Assembly: GCF_013523165.1 (NCBI RefSeq) | Contig: NZ_JAAMQI010000021.1 | Span: 1 to 64,000 of the forward strand | Source of the DNA: Pseudomonas entomophila | GTDB lineage: Bacteria; Pseudomonadota; Gammaproteobacteria; Pseudomonadales; Pseudomonadaceae | Length of the DNA stretch: 64,000 bases | Direction: 5' to 3' | In this document: positions 24,872-34,592 of the stretch, one piece after another | Position numbering within the stretch: position 1 is the stretch's first letter | Layout: every line of letters begins with the position of its first letter | Made by a program: the position numbers and the translations under genes | The notes under the pieces: model-generated | Told to the model about the DNA's origin: nothing | Databases searched by the model: none | What the model saw: only the letters and a program-made list of their open reading frames with translations

Positions 24872-27214
24872 TCACTCCCGCACCTCGAACGCCACCCGAC
24901 CCGTCTGTCCGCTGTCATCCAGCACACTCAACTCAAACGACCCGACGCGCGTCAGCGCCACCATTAGTTCCTCCTGCCCTGCCGTCTCTCCGACCTGCCC
25001 GCCATTCAGGAACCACCAGCGCTGACCGTCGCCGCCAAGTGCCGACACGCGCAGACGCAAGGGCTCCCCGCTGGCCGCTAGGCGACGCAGCTGGTCGCCA
25101 GGGCGAATACCGACGATCGACAGCGGCGCTGCCGGCGGGGACTGCCGCGGAGGGCATGCAGGATCGACCGCAGGCAACCGTGCAGCACGGCGCTCGGCTT
25201 TCGGCAGCCAGGGTTCCACCGGTGCGGGCCACAAGGCGAAAACACGCGGCGTCGCACCGGGGCAATCCTCGTTCACCCGCAGCCCCTGGGCATTGACCCA
25301 CACCGTGTCGCGCAGCCCCAGGCCCAAGGGCTGGTCGCTGGCCTGCAGGGTCGGCGGCACCGTGCCCTCCAAGGTCCAGGCGAAGCGCTGGCGCCGGCAA
25401 TTCGGGTCGGTGCGGTCGAGGGGCTGGCCCAGCGGCCAGCAGATCGCGGCCACCCCGACACTCGCCGGCTTGTGCGGGGCCGGCTGCCCGAGGCCACGTT
25501 GCCGATCACGGTTGCTCAACAGGTCGTGCACCTGCAGCATCAACGGCGCGGCCGAGGCCAGGCCGAACTGGCCTGGCACCGGGGTGCCGTCCGGTCGACC
25601 GATCCACACCCCGATCAGGTAGCGCGGCCCGACCCCGATGGACCAGGCGTCGCGAAACCCGTAGCTGGTCCCGGTCTTCCAGGCCAGGGGCGCTGGCCCG
25701 GTCAGCTCGGCGTGCGGGTCACGGTCCGGGCGTGCCAGCCCCGACAGAATCCGCCGCGTGATCCAGGCCGCCCCGGGCGACATCAGCCGTCGCTCGATCA
25801 GCGAATCCTGTGGCTGCAAGCGGATCCGCGCCGCCTTGCCGTCACGCGCCAGGGCCGCGTAGCCACCGACCAGGTCCTCCAGGCGGCTGCCGACACCGCC
25901 CAGGATCAACGCGAGGTTGGGTTCGGCCAGCGGCGGCAAGGCCAGCGGCACGCCCCCCATGCGCAGTTGCGCGGCAAAGCGCTTGGGCCCGTAGGCTTCC
26001 AGCAGCTGCACCGCCGGGAGGTTCAACGACAGCGCCAACGCCGAGCTGGCCGACACCGGCCCGCTGAAGCCGCTGGAGAAGTTGCCTGGGCGATAGTCCC
26101 CGTACCGGCGCGGCACGTCCTGCAACAGCGACTCGGAATGGATCAACCCATCGTCCATCGCCATCGCGTACAAAAACGGCTTGAGCGTCGAGCCCGGCGA
26201 GCGCAGCGCATGGACCATGTCGACGTGACCGAAGCGCCGTGCGTCCTCCAGATCCACCGAGCCCAGGTAGGCGCGCACGGCCATGTCGTGGGCATCGACC
26301 ACCAGCAGCGCGGCGGACGTGCGCTCCGGCAGCCGGGCGCGCCACCCCAGCAGCAGGTCTTCCAGGCGCCGTTGCAGCGCAGCGTCGAGGGTGGTGCGGA
26401 TCAGCGGCGGGCTGCCAGGACGGTTCAGGCGCCGGGCCAGCAAGGGAGCCAGCGCAGGCTCTTGGCGCGGAGCCAGCAACAGCGGTTCCTCACGGGCCTC
26501 GGCGATGCGCTGGGCCGGCCAGGTGTGGTACTCGGCCAGGCGCTCCAGCACCTTGTCGCGGGCCTGCCGCGCGCGCAGCGGGTGACGATCCGGTCGCAGG
26601 CGGCTGGGTGCCTGGGGCAGCACCGCCAGCAAGGCGGCTTCGGCCGGCGTCAGGTGCTGGGGTGACTTGCCCAGGTAGGCCCAACTGGCCGCCGCCACCC
26701 CCTGCAAGGTGCCACCGAAGGGTGCCCGGTCCAGGTACAGCTGGAGAATCTCTCGCTTGGACAGGTGCCACTCCAGCTGCATGGTGCGCGCCATCTGCCG
26801 CAACTTGCCGCGCAAGGTCCGCGGGTGAGGCTCGAGCAGCCGCGCCACCTGCATCGACAGCGTGCTGCCACCCGACACCACACGCCCGCCGTGCAGGTTC
26901 AGCCAGGCCGCGCGCGCCAGCGCCAGGGGGTTGATGCCCAGGTGGTGGTAGAACCAGCGGTCCTCGTAGGTCAGCAGGGCCTCCAGGTACAGCGGTGACA
27001 CCTGCTCGGCACTGACGGGGTAACGCCACACGCCATTGGCATCGGCGAACCGCCACAACGGCGTGCCATCCTCGGCGACCACCACCCGCGCCAGGTCATC
27101 CTCCGGCAAGGGCAAGGGCCACAGTCGGTCGGCCAGCCACACCAGGCTCAGAAGCGCCAGCGACGCACCGGCCAGCACACGCAGCCAACGCGGCCCACGC
27201 ATCACGTAGCGCAT
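24872..27214 (-). CDS. pbpC: penicillin-binding protein 1C
   Basis: 780-residue class A PBP. One N-terminal membrane anchor (LRVLAGASLALLSLVWLA) precedes a glycosyltransferase domain (EDRWFYHHLGINP, GGSTLSMQVARLL) and a transpeptidase domain with SPGSTLKPF (nucleophile Ser), SLN and KTGTS. A C-terminal PBP1C-specific beta domain completes it. It acts in periplasmic peptidoglycan synthesis or repair. I start at the ATG at 27214 (MRYVMRGPRW). The upstream neighbour on the same strand is yfaS, a conserved association proposed to link cell-wall repair with a protease trap. Confidence 0.93.
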   Translation of the reverse strand: MRYVMRGPRWLRVLAGASLALLSLVWLADRLWPLPLPEDDLARVVVAEDGTPLWRFADANGVWRYPVSAEQVSPLYLEALLTYEDRWFYHHLGINPLALARAAWLNLHGGRVVSGGSTLSMQVARLLEPHPRTLRGKLRQMARTMQLEWHLSKREILQLYLDRAPFGGTLQGVAAASWAYLGKSPQHLTPAEAALLAVLPQAPSRLRPDRHPLRARQARDKVLERLAEYHTWPAQRIAEAREEPLLLAPRQEPALAPLLARRLNRPGSPPLIRTTLDAALQRRLEDLLLGWRARLPERTSAALLVVDAHDMAVRAYLGSVDLEDARRFGHVDMVHALRSPGSTLKPFLYAMAMDDGLIHSESLLQDVPRRYGDYRPGNFSSGFSGPVSASSALALSLNLPAVQLLEAYGPKRFAAQLRMGGVPLALPPLAEPNLALILGGVGSRLEDLVGGYAALARDGKAARIRLQPQDSLIERRLMSPGAAWITRRILSGLARPDRDPHAELTGPAPLAWKTGTSYGFRDAWSIGVGPRYLIGVWIGRPDGTPVPGQFGLASAAPLMLQVHDLLSNRDRQRGLGQPAPHKPASVGVAAICWPLGQPLDRTDPNCRRQRFAWTLEGTVPPTLQASDQPLGLGLRDTVWVNAQGLRVNEDCPGATPRVFALWPAPVEPWLPKAERRAARLPAVDPACPPRQSPPAAPLSIVGIRPGDQLRRLAASGEPLRLRVSALGGDGQRWWFLNGGQVGETAGQEELMVALTRVGSFELSVLDDSGQTGRVAFEVRE

Positions 27215-27306
27215 CGACGCCCCCGGGTCAGGGAACCGAACCGGGCGCTCGGCAGCCAAAGTGTGGGCAACGGCAGCGACGCCGGCACTTTCATCAGGAA
27301 ACGACT

Positions 27307-27600
27307 ATGCATGTAGAAGGCTTTTTCGAATGGTTGGGCCAGGCGCTGGGCGCGTTGATCCGGGTCGTCGTGGACGCGCTCAGCGGCGTGTTCAATGGGC
27401 TGGCCAATGCCGGCGGCAACTTCGTCGACGGGCTCTCGCGAACGCTGGGGATGGACACGTCGCTGATCAGCATCCTGGCCTTGATCGTTGGCCTGGCGCT
27501 GCTGTACTCGGCGGTGCGTGCTTTCATGCGGGCGTCGGTGATCGCGGGCATCATCTGGGCCTTGCTGGGGTTGTGGGTGCTGAGCTGGGTCGTGCACTGA
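27307..27600 (+). CDS. small membrane protein between pbpC and yfaS
   Basis: 97 residues with two hydrophobic stretches (ISILALIVGLALLYSAV and ASVIAGIIWALLGLWVLSWV) and an amphipathic N-terminal half. AGGA sits 7 nt before the ATG. It runs opposite to pbpC and yfaS, between them, so it is not simply part of their operon. I do not recognise a family. Codon use and the ribosome-binding site make it a credible gene. Confidence 0.7.
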   Translation: MHVEGFFEWLGQALGALIRVVVDALSGVFNGLANAGGNFVDGLSRTLGMDTSLISILALIVGLALLYSAVRAFMRASVIAGIIWALLGLWVLSWVVH

Positions 27601-27654
27601 GTCACGCCCCCGCTCTGGGGCCGGGCGATCCCGCCCTGCCCCGTTCGCCCTCCG

Positions 27655-30600
27655 TTACCGCCCCTTGATCACCATCGGTGCCTGAGAGGCGCCGACCGCT
27701 TGCAGGTTCGGCCGGTACATCGACTCGACCTGCGGCGGCGGCACCTGATAGCTGCCCGGCGTGACCGCACGTGCCAGGTACAGCAGGTGCGAGGTCTGCT
27801 GGGCCTCGAGCTTAAGCGCTGCCACGTAGCGGTCGTCGCGGAACTCCTGGTGCACCAGGTTGGCGTTCTGCATCCCGTCGCGCCACTCACGCACTGTGCC
27901 GCTGGCATTGTCCAGGCTGGCCGAACTCTGCGCCAGGTTCTGGTTCTCCAGCTCCAGGCCCGCAGGCAGCAGGTCGACCACCAGGGCATCCGGCACCTGC
28001 GTGGCGGCCTTGACCGCCAGGTGGACCAATACCAGATCACCGCTGCGCACGTTGCGCAGGTCCAGCGGCTGGCCGTTCAGGCCCAGGTAGTCGCGCTGGA
28101 TCTGCAGGCCATGGCTGCTGGCCGGTGGCGCCTGGCGCGGGTAACCGGACAGGGTCAACTGCTGGTAGAGGGTCTGATCGCTGTCATTGTGCAGGCTCAA
28201 CGGGGCGGCCAGTTGCGAGCCTTCCAGGGTCAGCCCGGACGCCGCAGACGTCAGCTCGCGGACCTCGTCGCCGGTTTCCAGGCGCGCCTGCCAGTCGCTT
28301 TCGGGCTTGCCGAGCAATTGGCGACCGGCCAGGAACAGCGCGTTGCGCTCCTGGGTCGACAGCCAGGCATTGGCAGCCAGTGCGTCGGACAGCGCGAACA
28401 GCCGCTGCTCGACCTGATCGCTGGCCAGCTTGTCTTCCTGCAGCAGCGCCAGGATCAGCGCCTGGTCCCGCACTTCGCTGCCATAGTCGGCCATCCAGTC
28501 CTTGCCACGCTTGACGTTCAGGCCGGCATGCAGGGCTTGCTGGGCGCGCGGCTTGTCGCCCATGGCGTCCAGCGCGACCGCCAGTTGCACCAGCGGCAAG
28601 CCGGAGCGCGCATCGGCGCGCCGCTCGAACAGGCTGCGCAGGGCACCCAGCGGCGCCTGCTGACTGCGGGCCAGCACCAGCCCGGCATACGCCTGCACGG
28701 CGAAGCGGGTGTGATCGATGTTCTCGCTGTAGTCGGCCTCGATCAGGTTGCGCTCCTGCACGTAGCGCAGCAGGCGCTCGCTGGCCTTCTTCAAGGCCTC
28801 GGCCGGGACGCCGTAGCCCTGGTCGCGCGCGCGCAGCAGGAAGTCGGTCACATAGGCGGTCAGCCAGTACTCTTCATCGCTGTCGGCGCTCCACAGGCCG
28901 AAGCTGCCGTTGTAGCGCTGCATGCCCAGCAGGTGCTCGATGCCCATCTCGATCTTGCGTTTGCGCACCTCGGCCGGCTCGCCCTTGATGCCCAGCCGCT
29001 GCAGACTCTGCGGGTCGGCATAAAGCGACGGGTACAGGCCGCTGACGGTCTGTTCCAGGCAGCCATAGGGGTAGGCTTCGAGCGCGCGGATCTGCTCGGC
29101 CAGGTTCAAGGGTGGGCGGCTGGACAGCGCCAGGCTGGCTTGCAGGCCGGCCGGTTCGAAAGCTTCCAGCTCGCCGGGCGGCAAGGTCCAGGACTGATCC
29201 TTGAGCGCCACCCGGTAGTGCTTGAGCGTGGCGGGATAGGCCGGGCGCACGCCCAGCGTCCAGTGCCGCTCGAAGGTGCCGAACGACTCGCCCGGCAGCG
29301 TCAGGCCGTCGATGCGCACACGCACCGTGCCCTGGCCCAGGCCGCCCTGGGCATGCACCGGGATCATCAGCGTGGTGCGCTGGCCTTTCTCCAGGGTCAG
29401 CGAGCGTTGCGCGGCGCCGTCCAGCGCCAGTTGGCCTTCGGCGTCGAGCTGCACGCTGAGCTGCTGGGCCTGGCCGGACTGGTTGGCCAGGTCCAGGGCC
29501 AGCTGGGTCTGATCGCCACTGGCCATGAAGCGAGGTGCCGACAGCTCGGCGATCAGGGGCGCGGCGACCACGGTGCTGGCTTCGGCGACGCCGAACTGCT
29601 CGTCGCTCCAGGCTTGCGCCATCAGCCGCAGCTCGCCGTTGAAGTCCGGGATGTCCAGCGAGACCTGGCCTTCCCCCTGCTCGTTCAAGGTCACGGGCAG
29701 GCTTTGCAGGGCGACGATGTTGACGGTGGTGTTGGGCCGCTTGCCGCCCTTGGCCATGGCCGCATCGCCACCGAACGCCAGGCTGGCCAGACGACCCTGG
29801 CCGGCTTCGATCAGTTGGCCATAGATGTCCAGCTGGTCGGCCCCGTAGGCCTTGCGCCCGAACAGGCCGGTGAAGGGGTCCGGAGTCTTGAACTCGGTGA
29901 TGTTGAGAATGCCGACGTCAACGGCCGCCAGCAGCACGTGCACCTGCTTGGGCAGCGTGCCCTCGGTCGTGCTGGCCTTGAGCTTGACGGTCAGCGGCTG
30001 CTTCGGGCGCATCTGCTGCGGCGCCTGGAGGGTCAGGTCGAGCTTGCGCTGCGACCGCGCCAGCGGCAGGTGCAGGATGCCCACGGCACGCTTGGGCGTG
30101 GCGTTGGCCTTGCGCTCGCCGGGCCGGATCACCAGCGCGCTGACGTAAAGGTCGTGCCGGGCCCAGCTCGGGTCCAGGCGCACGTCGAAGGTCTTGCCTT
30201 CGGCGGGGACGTCGATCTGCTCCCACCACAGGGGGCCGTCGCTGGACTCGACCATCAGGTAGCCACTGCCGGCCGCGGGCGGCGTGACGGTGACCTTGGC
30301 GGTCGCGCCATCGGCATACGCCGGGCGATCCAGCGCCAGCTTGACCTGATCCGGCCGCACGGCGCCGCCTTCGGCATTGTCCTGGGCACGGTAGCCGGCC
30401 CAGAACCGTTCGCTGGTCACCAGGCCGGTGTCCGGGTCTTCGACCTCGATGCGGTAAGGGCCCCACTCGACCTGGAAATCGACCTTGGCAGTGGCGCCGG
30501 CCGCCAGGTTGACGGTCTGCTCGCCTTCGTCGAGGAATTTCTCGTTGTAGGCGTAGCTCCAGCCGTCGCTCTGCGAGTAGTTCCAGTAGTAGTCACGGCG

Positions 30601-32556
30601 CTCGCGGATCAGCCGGACCTTGAGGCCCTCGGCGGCCAGCTTGTGCCCGTCACGGTCGGCCACCAGCACCTCGAAGCTGACCGGCGCATCGCTGTCGGTT
30701 TCCTCGCCGTCGAACAGCGCACGGACCCCTGGCAGCCGCTCGGCAGGCCAGATCGGCTGTTCCAGGCGCCGGGTGATGGGACGGCCGCCCGACTCCTGCA
30801 GGCTCGCCTGCACGGTCAGCTGCAATGGCGAACGTGCCTCGGCCCAGCGGCTTTCGATGGCCAGGGTGGTCTTGCCGGCCTGGTCGAGGGTGACCTCGTC
30901 GAGTTCCAGGTCCTGGCTGAGTTCGCTTTCGGTGACCGACCCGAACTGGTAGCCCGGCAGCGCCTTGACCGCTTCGCGCAAGGGCCGCAGGTACGCCTGG
31001 CCGCTGAGCCGGTTGCCGGCGGCCGGTGCGCCATAGAGGTAACGCCCTTCGACACGGACCTTGGCAGTCTGCTCGGGGCTGATCGGGCGCTCGCTGCCCT
31101 TGAGGTTCAGTGCCAGGCGCTCGGGCAGGAAGTCCTCGACCAGGAACTCGTGCACCTGCTTGCGCCCGCCGCCCAGGTCGAACAGCAGTTGCCAGCGCCC
31201 GGTCGGCGCCTCGTCGGCCAGTTGCAGCTGGTACTGGTACAGCCCGCTGTCGCCGGCCTCCCAGACGAACTTGCGGCTGACCTGCTCGTCGGGACGGCGC
31301 ACCTCGACGCTGACTGGCTGGGCCTTGACCGGTTTGCCGTCCTGGTCGCGCAGCAGGCCGTTGAGCAGCACCGTCTCGCCCGGGCGATACAGGTCGCGCG
31401 GGCCGAACACGAAGAACTGCAGCGGGTTGGACGGTGGCCCGGCGATGTCGAATTCGGCCAGGTCCAGGGCGGCGCTGTCCAGACGCAACAACGTGGTCTC
31501 GCTGCCCTGGGTGGCAATCAGCGTGTTGGCCTTGGCCGTGATCGGCAACTGCGCATGGCCGTCACCGTCGGTCTTGGCCTGGGCCAGCAGCTTGCCCTTG
31601 TCGTCGCGCACTTCGAGGTCGACGCCACCGAGCGTCTTGCCACCCTCCAGGGCCTGGGCGAACACGTCCAGGCGGTCGCGGTAGCGGTGCGCCGACAGGC
31701 CGATGTCACTGAGGGTGAACAGCGTCGCCGGTTGCGAGTAGTCGTAGGTGCCGGCCGCGCGCATCACCGCCAGGTAGACGCCCGGCGCCTGCAGCGGCTT
31801 GATCCCGGCGATGGGCAGCAGCACGGTGTCGCGGGTGTTGCGCGGCGAATCGAGGTCGAAGCGGCCGCTGTAGACCAGCTCGGCCAGGTCCAGCAGCTCC
31901 TTGGACTGGTAGTACTCCAGGCTGCTGTTGCGCCCCCAGTTGACCAGGAAGGTCGACAACGTCTCGGGTTTGACGCGGAAGAACTCGACGTCCACCTTGT
32001 TCACGTTCAAGGCGATCACCGGCAGCCCTTCGGCCAACCGCGTCGGCAGCAGCGAGCCACGGCTGGCGAAGCCGACGGTCGGCTGCATGTCGCGGGTCTC
32101 CAGGCGCGTCACCGATTCCTCGGCCAGGCGCTTGCCGGTCACCGCCAGCAGGCCCGGCTCGACGGTCAGCACCAGCTTGCGCTGGGGCTCGAGGTGCCGC
32201 AGACGCAGCTCCATCTGGTTGTCCGACAGCTCCCAGGCGCCGTCGACCTTGCCCTTGACCGTATCGACCAGGTGAACCTTGGCGGCGAAGTCCTGGTTGG
32301 CATCCAGCGGGGCCGAGAAACTGATCGACAGGGCCGCTGCGCCTTCGAGCTGGATTTCCGAGGCGTCCGCCACGGTCAGCTCGCGATCGGCGTAACGCTT
32401 GGCCAGTACCGCCGGGTCCTGGCGCACGGGCGCCTTGGCCTGGGTAGGCGCGGTGGCTTGGGTGGTCGGCGCCGCCGGCGGCGCGCTCGAGGAACCACTG
32501 TCGCAGGCGGTCAGCAACGCCAGCGCACAGGCCAGCAACAATCCTTTGTCCAACAT
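27655..32556 (-). CDS. yfaS: bacterial alpha-2-macroglobulin (large lipoprotein)
   Basis: 1633-residue periplasmic lipoprotein: lipobox ALLTAC followed by a proline/alanine-rich linker, macroglobulin-like beta domains, the bait region, the thioester motif PYGCLEQT (Cys1166) and an alpha-alpha barrel thioester domain. Such proteins trap host or phage proteases and are anchored in the inner membrane. The thioester motif is intact, so a covalent trapping mechanism is expected. I start at the ATG at 32556 (MLDKGLLLACALALLTAC). It is upstream of pbpC on the same strand, with a small opposite-strand gene between them. Confidence 0.93.
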   Translation of the reverse strand: MLDKGLLLACALALLTACDSGSSSAPPAAPTTQATAPTQAKAPVRQDPAVLAKRYADRELTVADASEIQLEGAAALSISFSAPLDANQDFAAKVHLVDTVKGKVDGAWELSDNQMELRLRHLEPQRKLVLTVEPGLLAVTGKRLAEESVTRLETRDMQPTVGFASRGSLLPTRLAEGLPVIALNVNKVDVEFFRVKPETLSTFLVNWGRNSSLEYYQSKELLDLAELVYSGRFDLDSPRNTRDTVLLPIAGIKPLQAPGVYLAVMRAAGTYDYSQPATLFTLSDIGLSAHRYRDRLDVFAQALEGGKTLGGVDLEVRDDKGKLLAQAKTDGDGHAQLPITAKANTLIATQGSETTLLRLDSAALDLAEFDIAGPPSNPLQFFVFGPRDLYRPGETVLLNGLLRDQDGKPVKAQPVSVEVRRPDEQVSRKFVWEAGDSGLYQYQLQLADEAPTGRWQLLFDLGGGRKQVHEFLVEDFLPERLALNLKGSERPISPEQTAKVRVEGRYLYGAPAAGNRLSGQAYLRPLREAVKALPGYQFGSVTESELSQDLELDEVTLDQAGKTTLAIESRWAEARSPLQLTVQASLQESGGRPITRRLEQPIWPAERLPGVRALFDGEETDSDAPVSFEVLVADRDGHKLAAEGLKVRLIRERRDYYWNYSQSDGWSYAYNEKFLDEGEQTVNLAAGATAKVDFQVEWGPYRIEVEDPDTGLVTSERFWAGYRAQDNAEGGAVRPDQVKLALDRPAYADGATAKVTVTPPAAGSGYLMVESSDGPLWWEQIDVPAEGKTFDVRLDPSWARHDLYVSALVIRPGERKANATPKRAVGILHLPLARSQRKLDLTLQAPQQMRPKQPLTVKLKASTTEGTLPKQVHVLLAAVDVGILNITEFKTPDPFTGLFGRKAYGADQLDIYGQLIEAGQGRLASLAFGGDAAMAKGGKRPNTTVNIVALQSLPVTLNEQGEGQVSLDIPDFNGELRLMAQAWSDEQFGVAEASTVVAAPLIAELSAPRFMASGDQTQLALDLANQSGQAQQLSVQLDAEGQLALDGAAQRSLTLEKGQRTTLMIPVHAQGGLGQGTVRVRIDGLTLPGESFGTFERHWTLGVRPAYPATLKHYRVALKDQSWTLPPGELEAFEPAGLQASLALSSRPPLNLAEQIRALEAYPYGCLEQTVSGLYPSLYADPQSLQRLGIKGEPAEVRKRKIEMGIEHLLGMQRYNGSFGLWSADSDEEYWLTAYVTDFLLRARDQGYGVPAEALKKASERLLRYVQERNLIEADYSENIDHTRFAVQAYAGLVLARSQQAPLGALRSLFERRADARSGLPLVQLAVALDAMGDKPRAQQALHAGLNVKRGKDWMADYGSEVRDQALILALLQEDKLASDQVEQRLFALSDALAANAWLSTQERNALFLAGRQLLGKPESDWQARLETGDEVRELTSAASGLTLEGSQLAAPLSLHNDSDQTLYQQLTLSGYPRQAPPASSHGLQIQRDYLGLNGQPLDLRNVRSGDLVLVHLAVKAATQVPDALVVDLLPAGLELENQNLAQSSASLDNASGTVREWRDGMQNANLVHQEFRDDRYVAALKLEAQQTSHLLYLARAVTPGSYQVPPPQVESMYRPNLQAVGASQAPMVIKGR

Positions 32557-32712
32557 GGAGGGCAACTCTTAGGCAGGGAGGTCGTGAGGGCTGCAATCAT
32601 AACGCACCTGCCGGCCCGCGTAGCGCTCGACTTTCGCCCTAGAGGCAGACGGCAGGCCGCATGCCCTGACGGCTGGCGACCGGTATACTGGCCCCTTGTC
32701 ACAGGAGCCTGC

Positions 32713-34050
32713 ATGTCCGTCCTATCCCACGACTGGCGCCATCGACGCACCCATCGTCAGGTCTGGGCCCTGGCTGCGCCCATGGTCCTTTCCAACATCT
32801 CGGTGCCCTTGGTGGCCCTGGTCGACAGCACGGTGGTCGGGCACTTGCCGCATGCCCATCAGTTGGGCGCCGTAGCCGTCGGTGCGACCCTGTTCACCTT
32901 CATGATCGGCCTGATGACCTTCCTGCGCATGGGCGCCACCGGGTTCGCCGCCCAGGCAGCCGGGCGGGCCGATGGCGACGGGCTGCGCCAGGTGCTGGCC
33001 CAGGGTCTGCTGCTGGCGCTCGTGTTCGCCGTGTTGCTCGGTGGGCTGGCCCTGCCCTTCAGCCGTCTGGCCTTGCAGGTGATGCAACCGAGCGCGGCCC
33101 TGGGCGAGGCCACCGAGGCGTTCTTTCACATCCGCCTGCTGGGCCTGCCGGCCGCGCTCGCCACCTATGCTCTGGTGGGCTGGTTCCTCGGCACGCAGAA
33201 CGCCCGCGCGCCGTTGGCCATCCTGCTGACCACCAACGCCCTGAACATCGTGCTCAACCTGTGGTTCGTCCTGGGCCTGGACTGGGGCGTGCAGGGCTCG
33301 GCACGGGCCTCGGTGATCGCCGAGTGGAGCGCGGCACTGCTGGGGCTGGCCCTGACACGGCCCGCCCTGCGCACCTACCCGGGGCGCCTGGTCTGGGCCA
33401 GACTGAAGCGCTGGTCGGCCTGGCGCCCGCTACTCAGCGTGAACCGCGACATCTTCGTGCGCAGCCTGGCCTTGCAGGGTGTGTTCCTGCTGATCGCCCT
33501 GCAGGGTGCGCGCCTGGGCGAAGCGACGGTCGCGGCCAATGCCCTGCTGCTCAATGGCCTGATGCTCACCGCCTATGCCCTGGACGGGTTGGCCCATGCC
33601 GTCGAGGCGCTGTGCGGCCATGCCATCGGCGCCCGCGATCACGCAGCGCTGCGCCGTGCCCTGGTGGTGGCCTGTGGGTGGTCGCTGATCGTCAGCCTGG
33701 GGTTCGCGGCGGTCTTTCTGCTGGCCGGCCCTTTGTTCATCGACCTGCAGACCGACATCGCCGTGGTACGCGACGCGGCCTACCCCTTCCTGCCCTATCT
33801 GGCCGTGCTGCCCCTGGTGGCCGTGTGGAGCTACCTGCTGGACGGGCTGTTCATCGGCGCGACCCGCGCGCGGGACATGCGCAACGCCATGCTCTTCAGC
33901 GTGGTGCTGATGCTACCGGTGGCCTGGGGGCTGAGTAGGTTCGGCAACCACGGGTTGTGGTGGGCGTTCCTGGGGTTCATGGCGCTGCGGGCGCTGAGCC
34001 TGGGGTGGCTGGGCTGGCGGCTGGCGCGGCGTGGGGCGTGGGTGGGGTAA
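32713..34050 (+). CDS. MATE-family efflux protein (DinF-type)
   Basis: 445-residue inner-membrane transporter with about 12 helices arranged as two repeats. The N-terminus (APMVLSNISVPLVALVDSTV) and the ATGFAAQAAGR region match DinF-type MATE proteins, which export cationic drugs or organic compounds with Na+ or H+. The ATG follows CAGGAG. It is divergent from yfaS across 156 bp. The substrate is not predictable. Confidence 0.88.
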   Translation: MSVLSHDWRHRRTHRQVWALAAPMVLSNISVPLVALVDSTVVGHLPHAHQLGAVAVGATLFTFMIGLMTFLRMGATGFAAQAAGRADGDGLRQVLAQGLLLALVFAVLLGGLALPFSRLALQVMQPSAALGEATEAFFHIRLLGLPAALATYALVGWFLGTQNARAPLAILLTTNALNIVLNLWFVLGLDWGVQGSARASVIAEWSAALLGLALTRPALRTYPGRLVWARLKRWSAWRPLLSVNRDIFVRSLALQGVFLLIALQGARLGEATVAANALLLNGLMLTAYALDGLAHAVEALCGHAIGARDHAALRRALVVACGWSLIVSLGFAAVFLLAGPLFIDLQTDIAVVRDAAYPFLPYLAVLPLVAVWSYLLDGLFIGATRARDMRNAMLFSVVLMLPVAWGLSRFGNHGLWWAFLGFMALRALSLGWLGWRLARRGAWVG

Positions 34051-34104
34051 CGTGAGGCAAGGCCCTCATGGCTGATTCCGTGGGCCTGCAAAGCCCCGTC
34101 GCAG

Positions 34105-34450
34105 CCGGTGCGGACCTGTGGGGGCAGGCTTGCCCGCGATGGCGGCCGATCCGTCACCGCCTGCATCGCGGGCAAGCCCGCTCTCATAGAACATGAAATA
34201 TCTTGTTGATTTTAAATGAAGTAATTACAGAGCTTTGTGGGCCCTGCGGGCCCAATCGCGGCACAGGGGCCGCACATGAGACCGCGATTGCCTGTACCAC
34301 TGCGGCGGGTGTAGGAGCGGCCCCAGTGCCGCGATGGACCGCAAAGCGGTCCCAGAAATCGATCAGCGACACAGTATCTGAGCACTGCCAGCTATCGCCA
34401 TGTTCTCTGCGCGACAGCGCGGCGCCAAGGCGGCGGGCGGACTCCCACAG
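34105..34450 (+). repeat. composite repeat, copy A
   Basis: A mosaic element with a second copy at 45985-46430 in the same orientation. In order: an inverted REP pair, CTCATAGAACAT, an AT-rich segment, TGTGGGCCCTGCGGGCCCAA with ATCGCGGCACAGG, then a 120-bp tail (34331-34450) that matches 46310-46430 at all but about five positions plus a one-base indel. It has no coding capacity that looks real. Relative to copy B it lacks roughly 115 bp that contain the second arm of a 41-bp inverted repeat. Confidence 0.75.
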
Positions 34451-34513
34451 GGAGGGTGTTGGTCTCAGAGCGGCGTTGCAAGCCCGCGCAGTACCACCCA
34501 CTTGCTACCCATG

Positions 34514-34537
34514 AAAAACCGCAGCTCAAGGCTGCGG
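34514..34537 (-). terminator. rho-independent terminator of speA
   Basis: On the minus strand CCGCAGC-CTTGA-GCTGCGG is followed by TTTTT, about 55 bp beyond the speA stop. A textbook intrinsic terminator. Confidence 0.9.
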
Positions 34538-34592
34538 TCCGAAGGGCATCGCGGTCACGGGGCGGGCCGGGCGAACGGCCCGCCCTGCTCTG

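Larger units (their letters stand above)
34051..34592. other. repeat-filled gap between MATE and speA
   Basis: This 540-bp stretch holds an inverted REP pair (34117-34145 and 34165-34188), an AT-rich block (34183-34235), the rest of composite repeat A (to 34450) and the speA terminator. Short open frames here are not credible genes. Confidence 0.75.

Noticed and set aside
27700..34050. A single open frame of 2116 codons on the plus strand, antisense to yfaS and running into the MATE gene
   Set aside because: It is a by-product of high-GC codon use opposite yfaS; the sequence is low-complexity, rich in Arg/Gln/His/Gly, and only its last 445 codons (from 32713) form a real protein with its own ribosome-binding site.
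34105..34450. Insertion sequence
   Set aside because: No transposase frame, no clear terminal inverted repeats and no recognisable target duplication.
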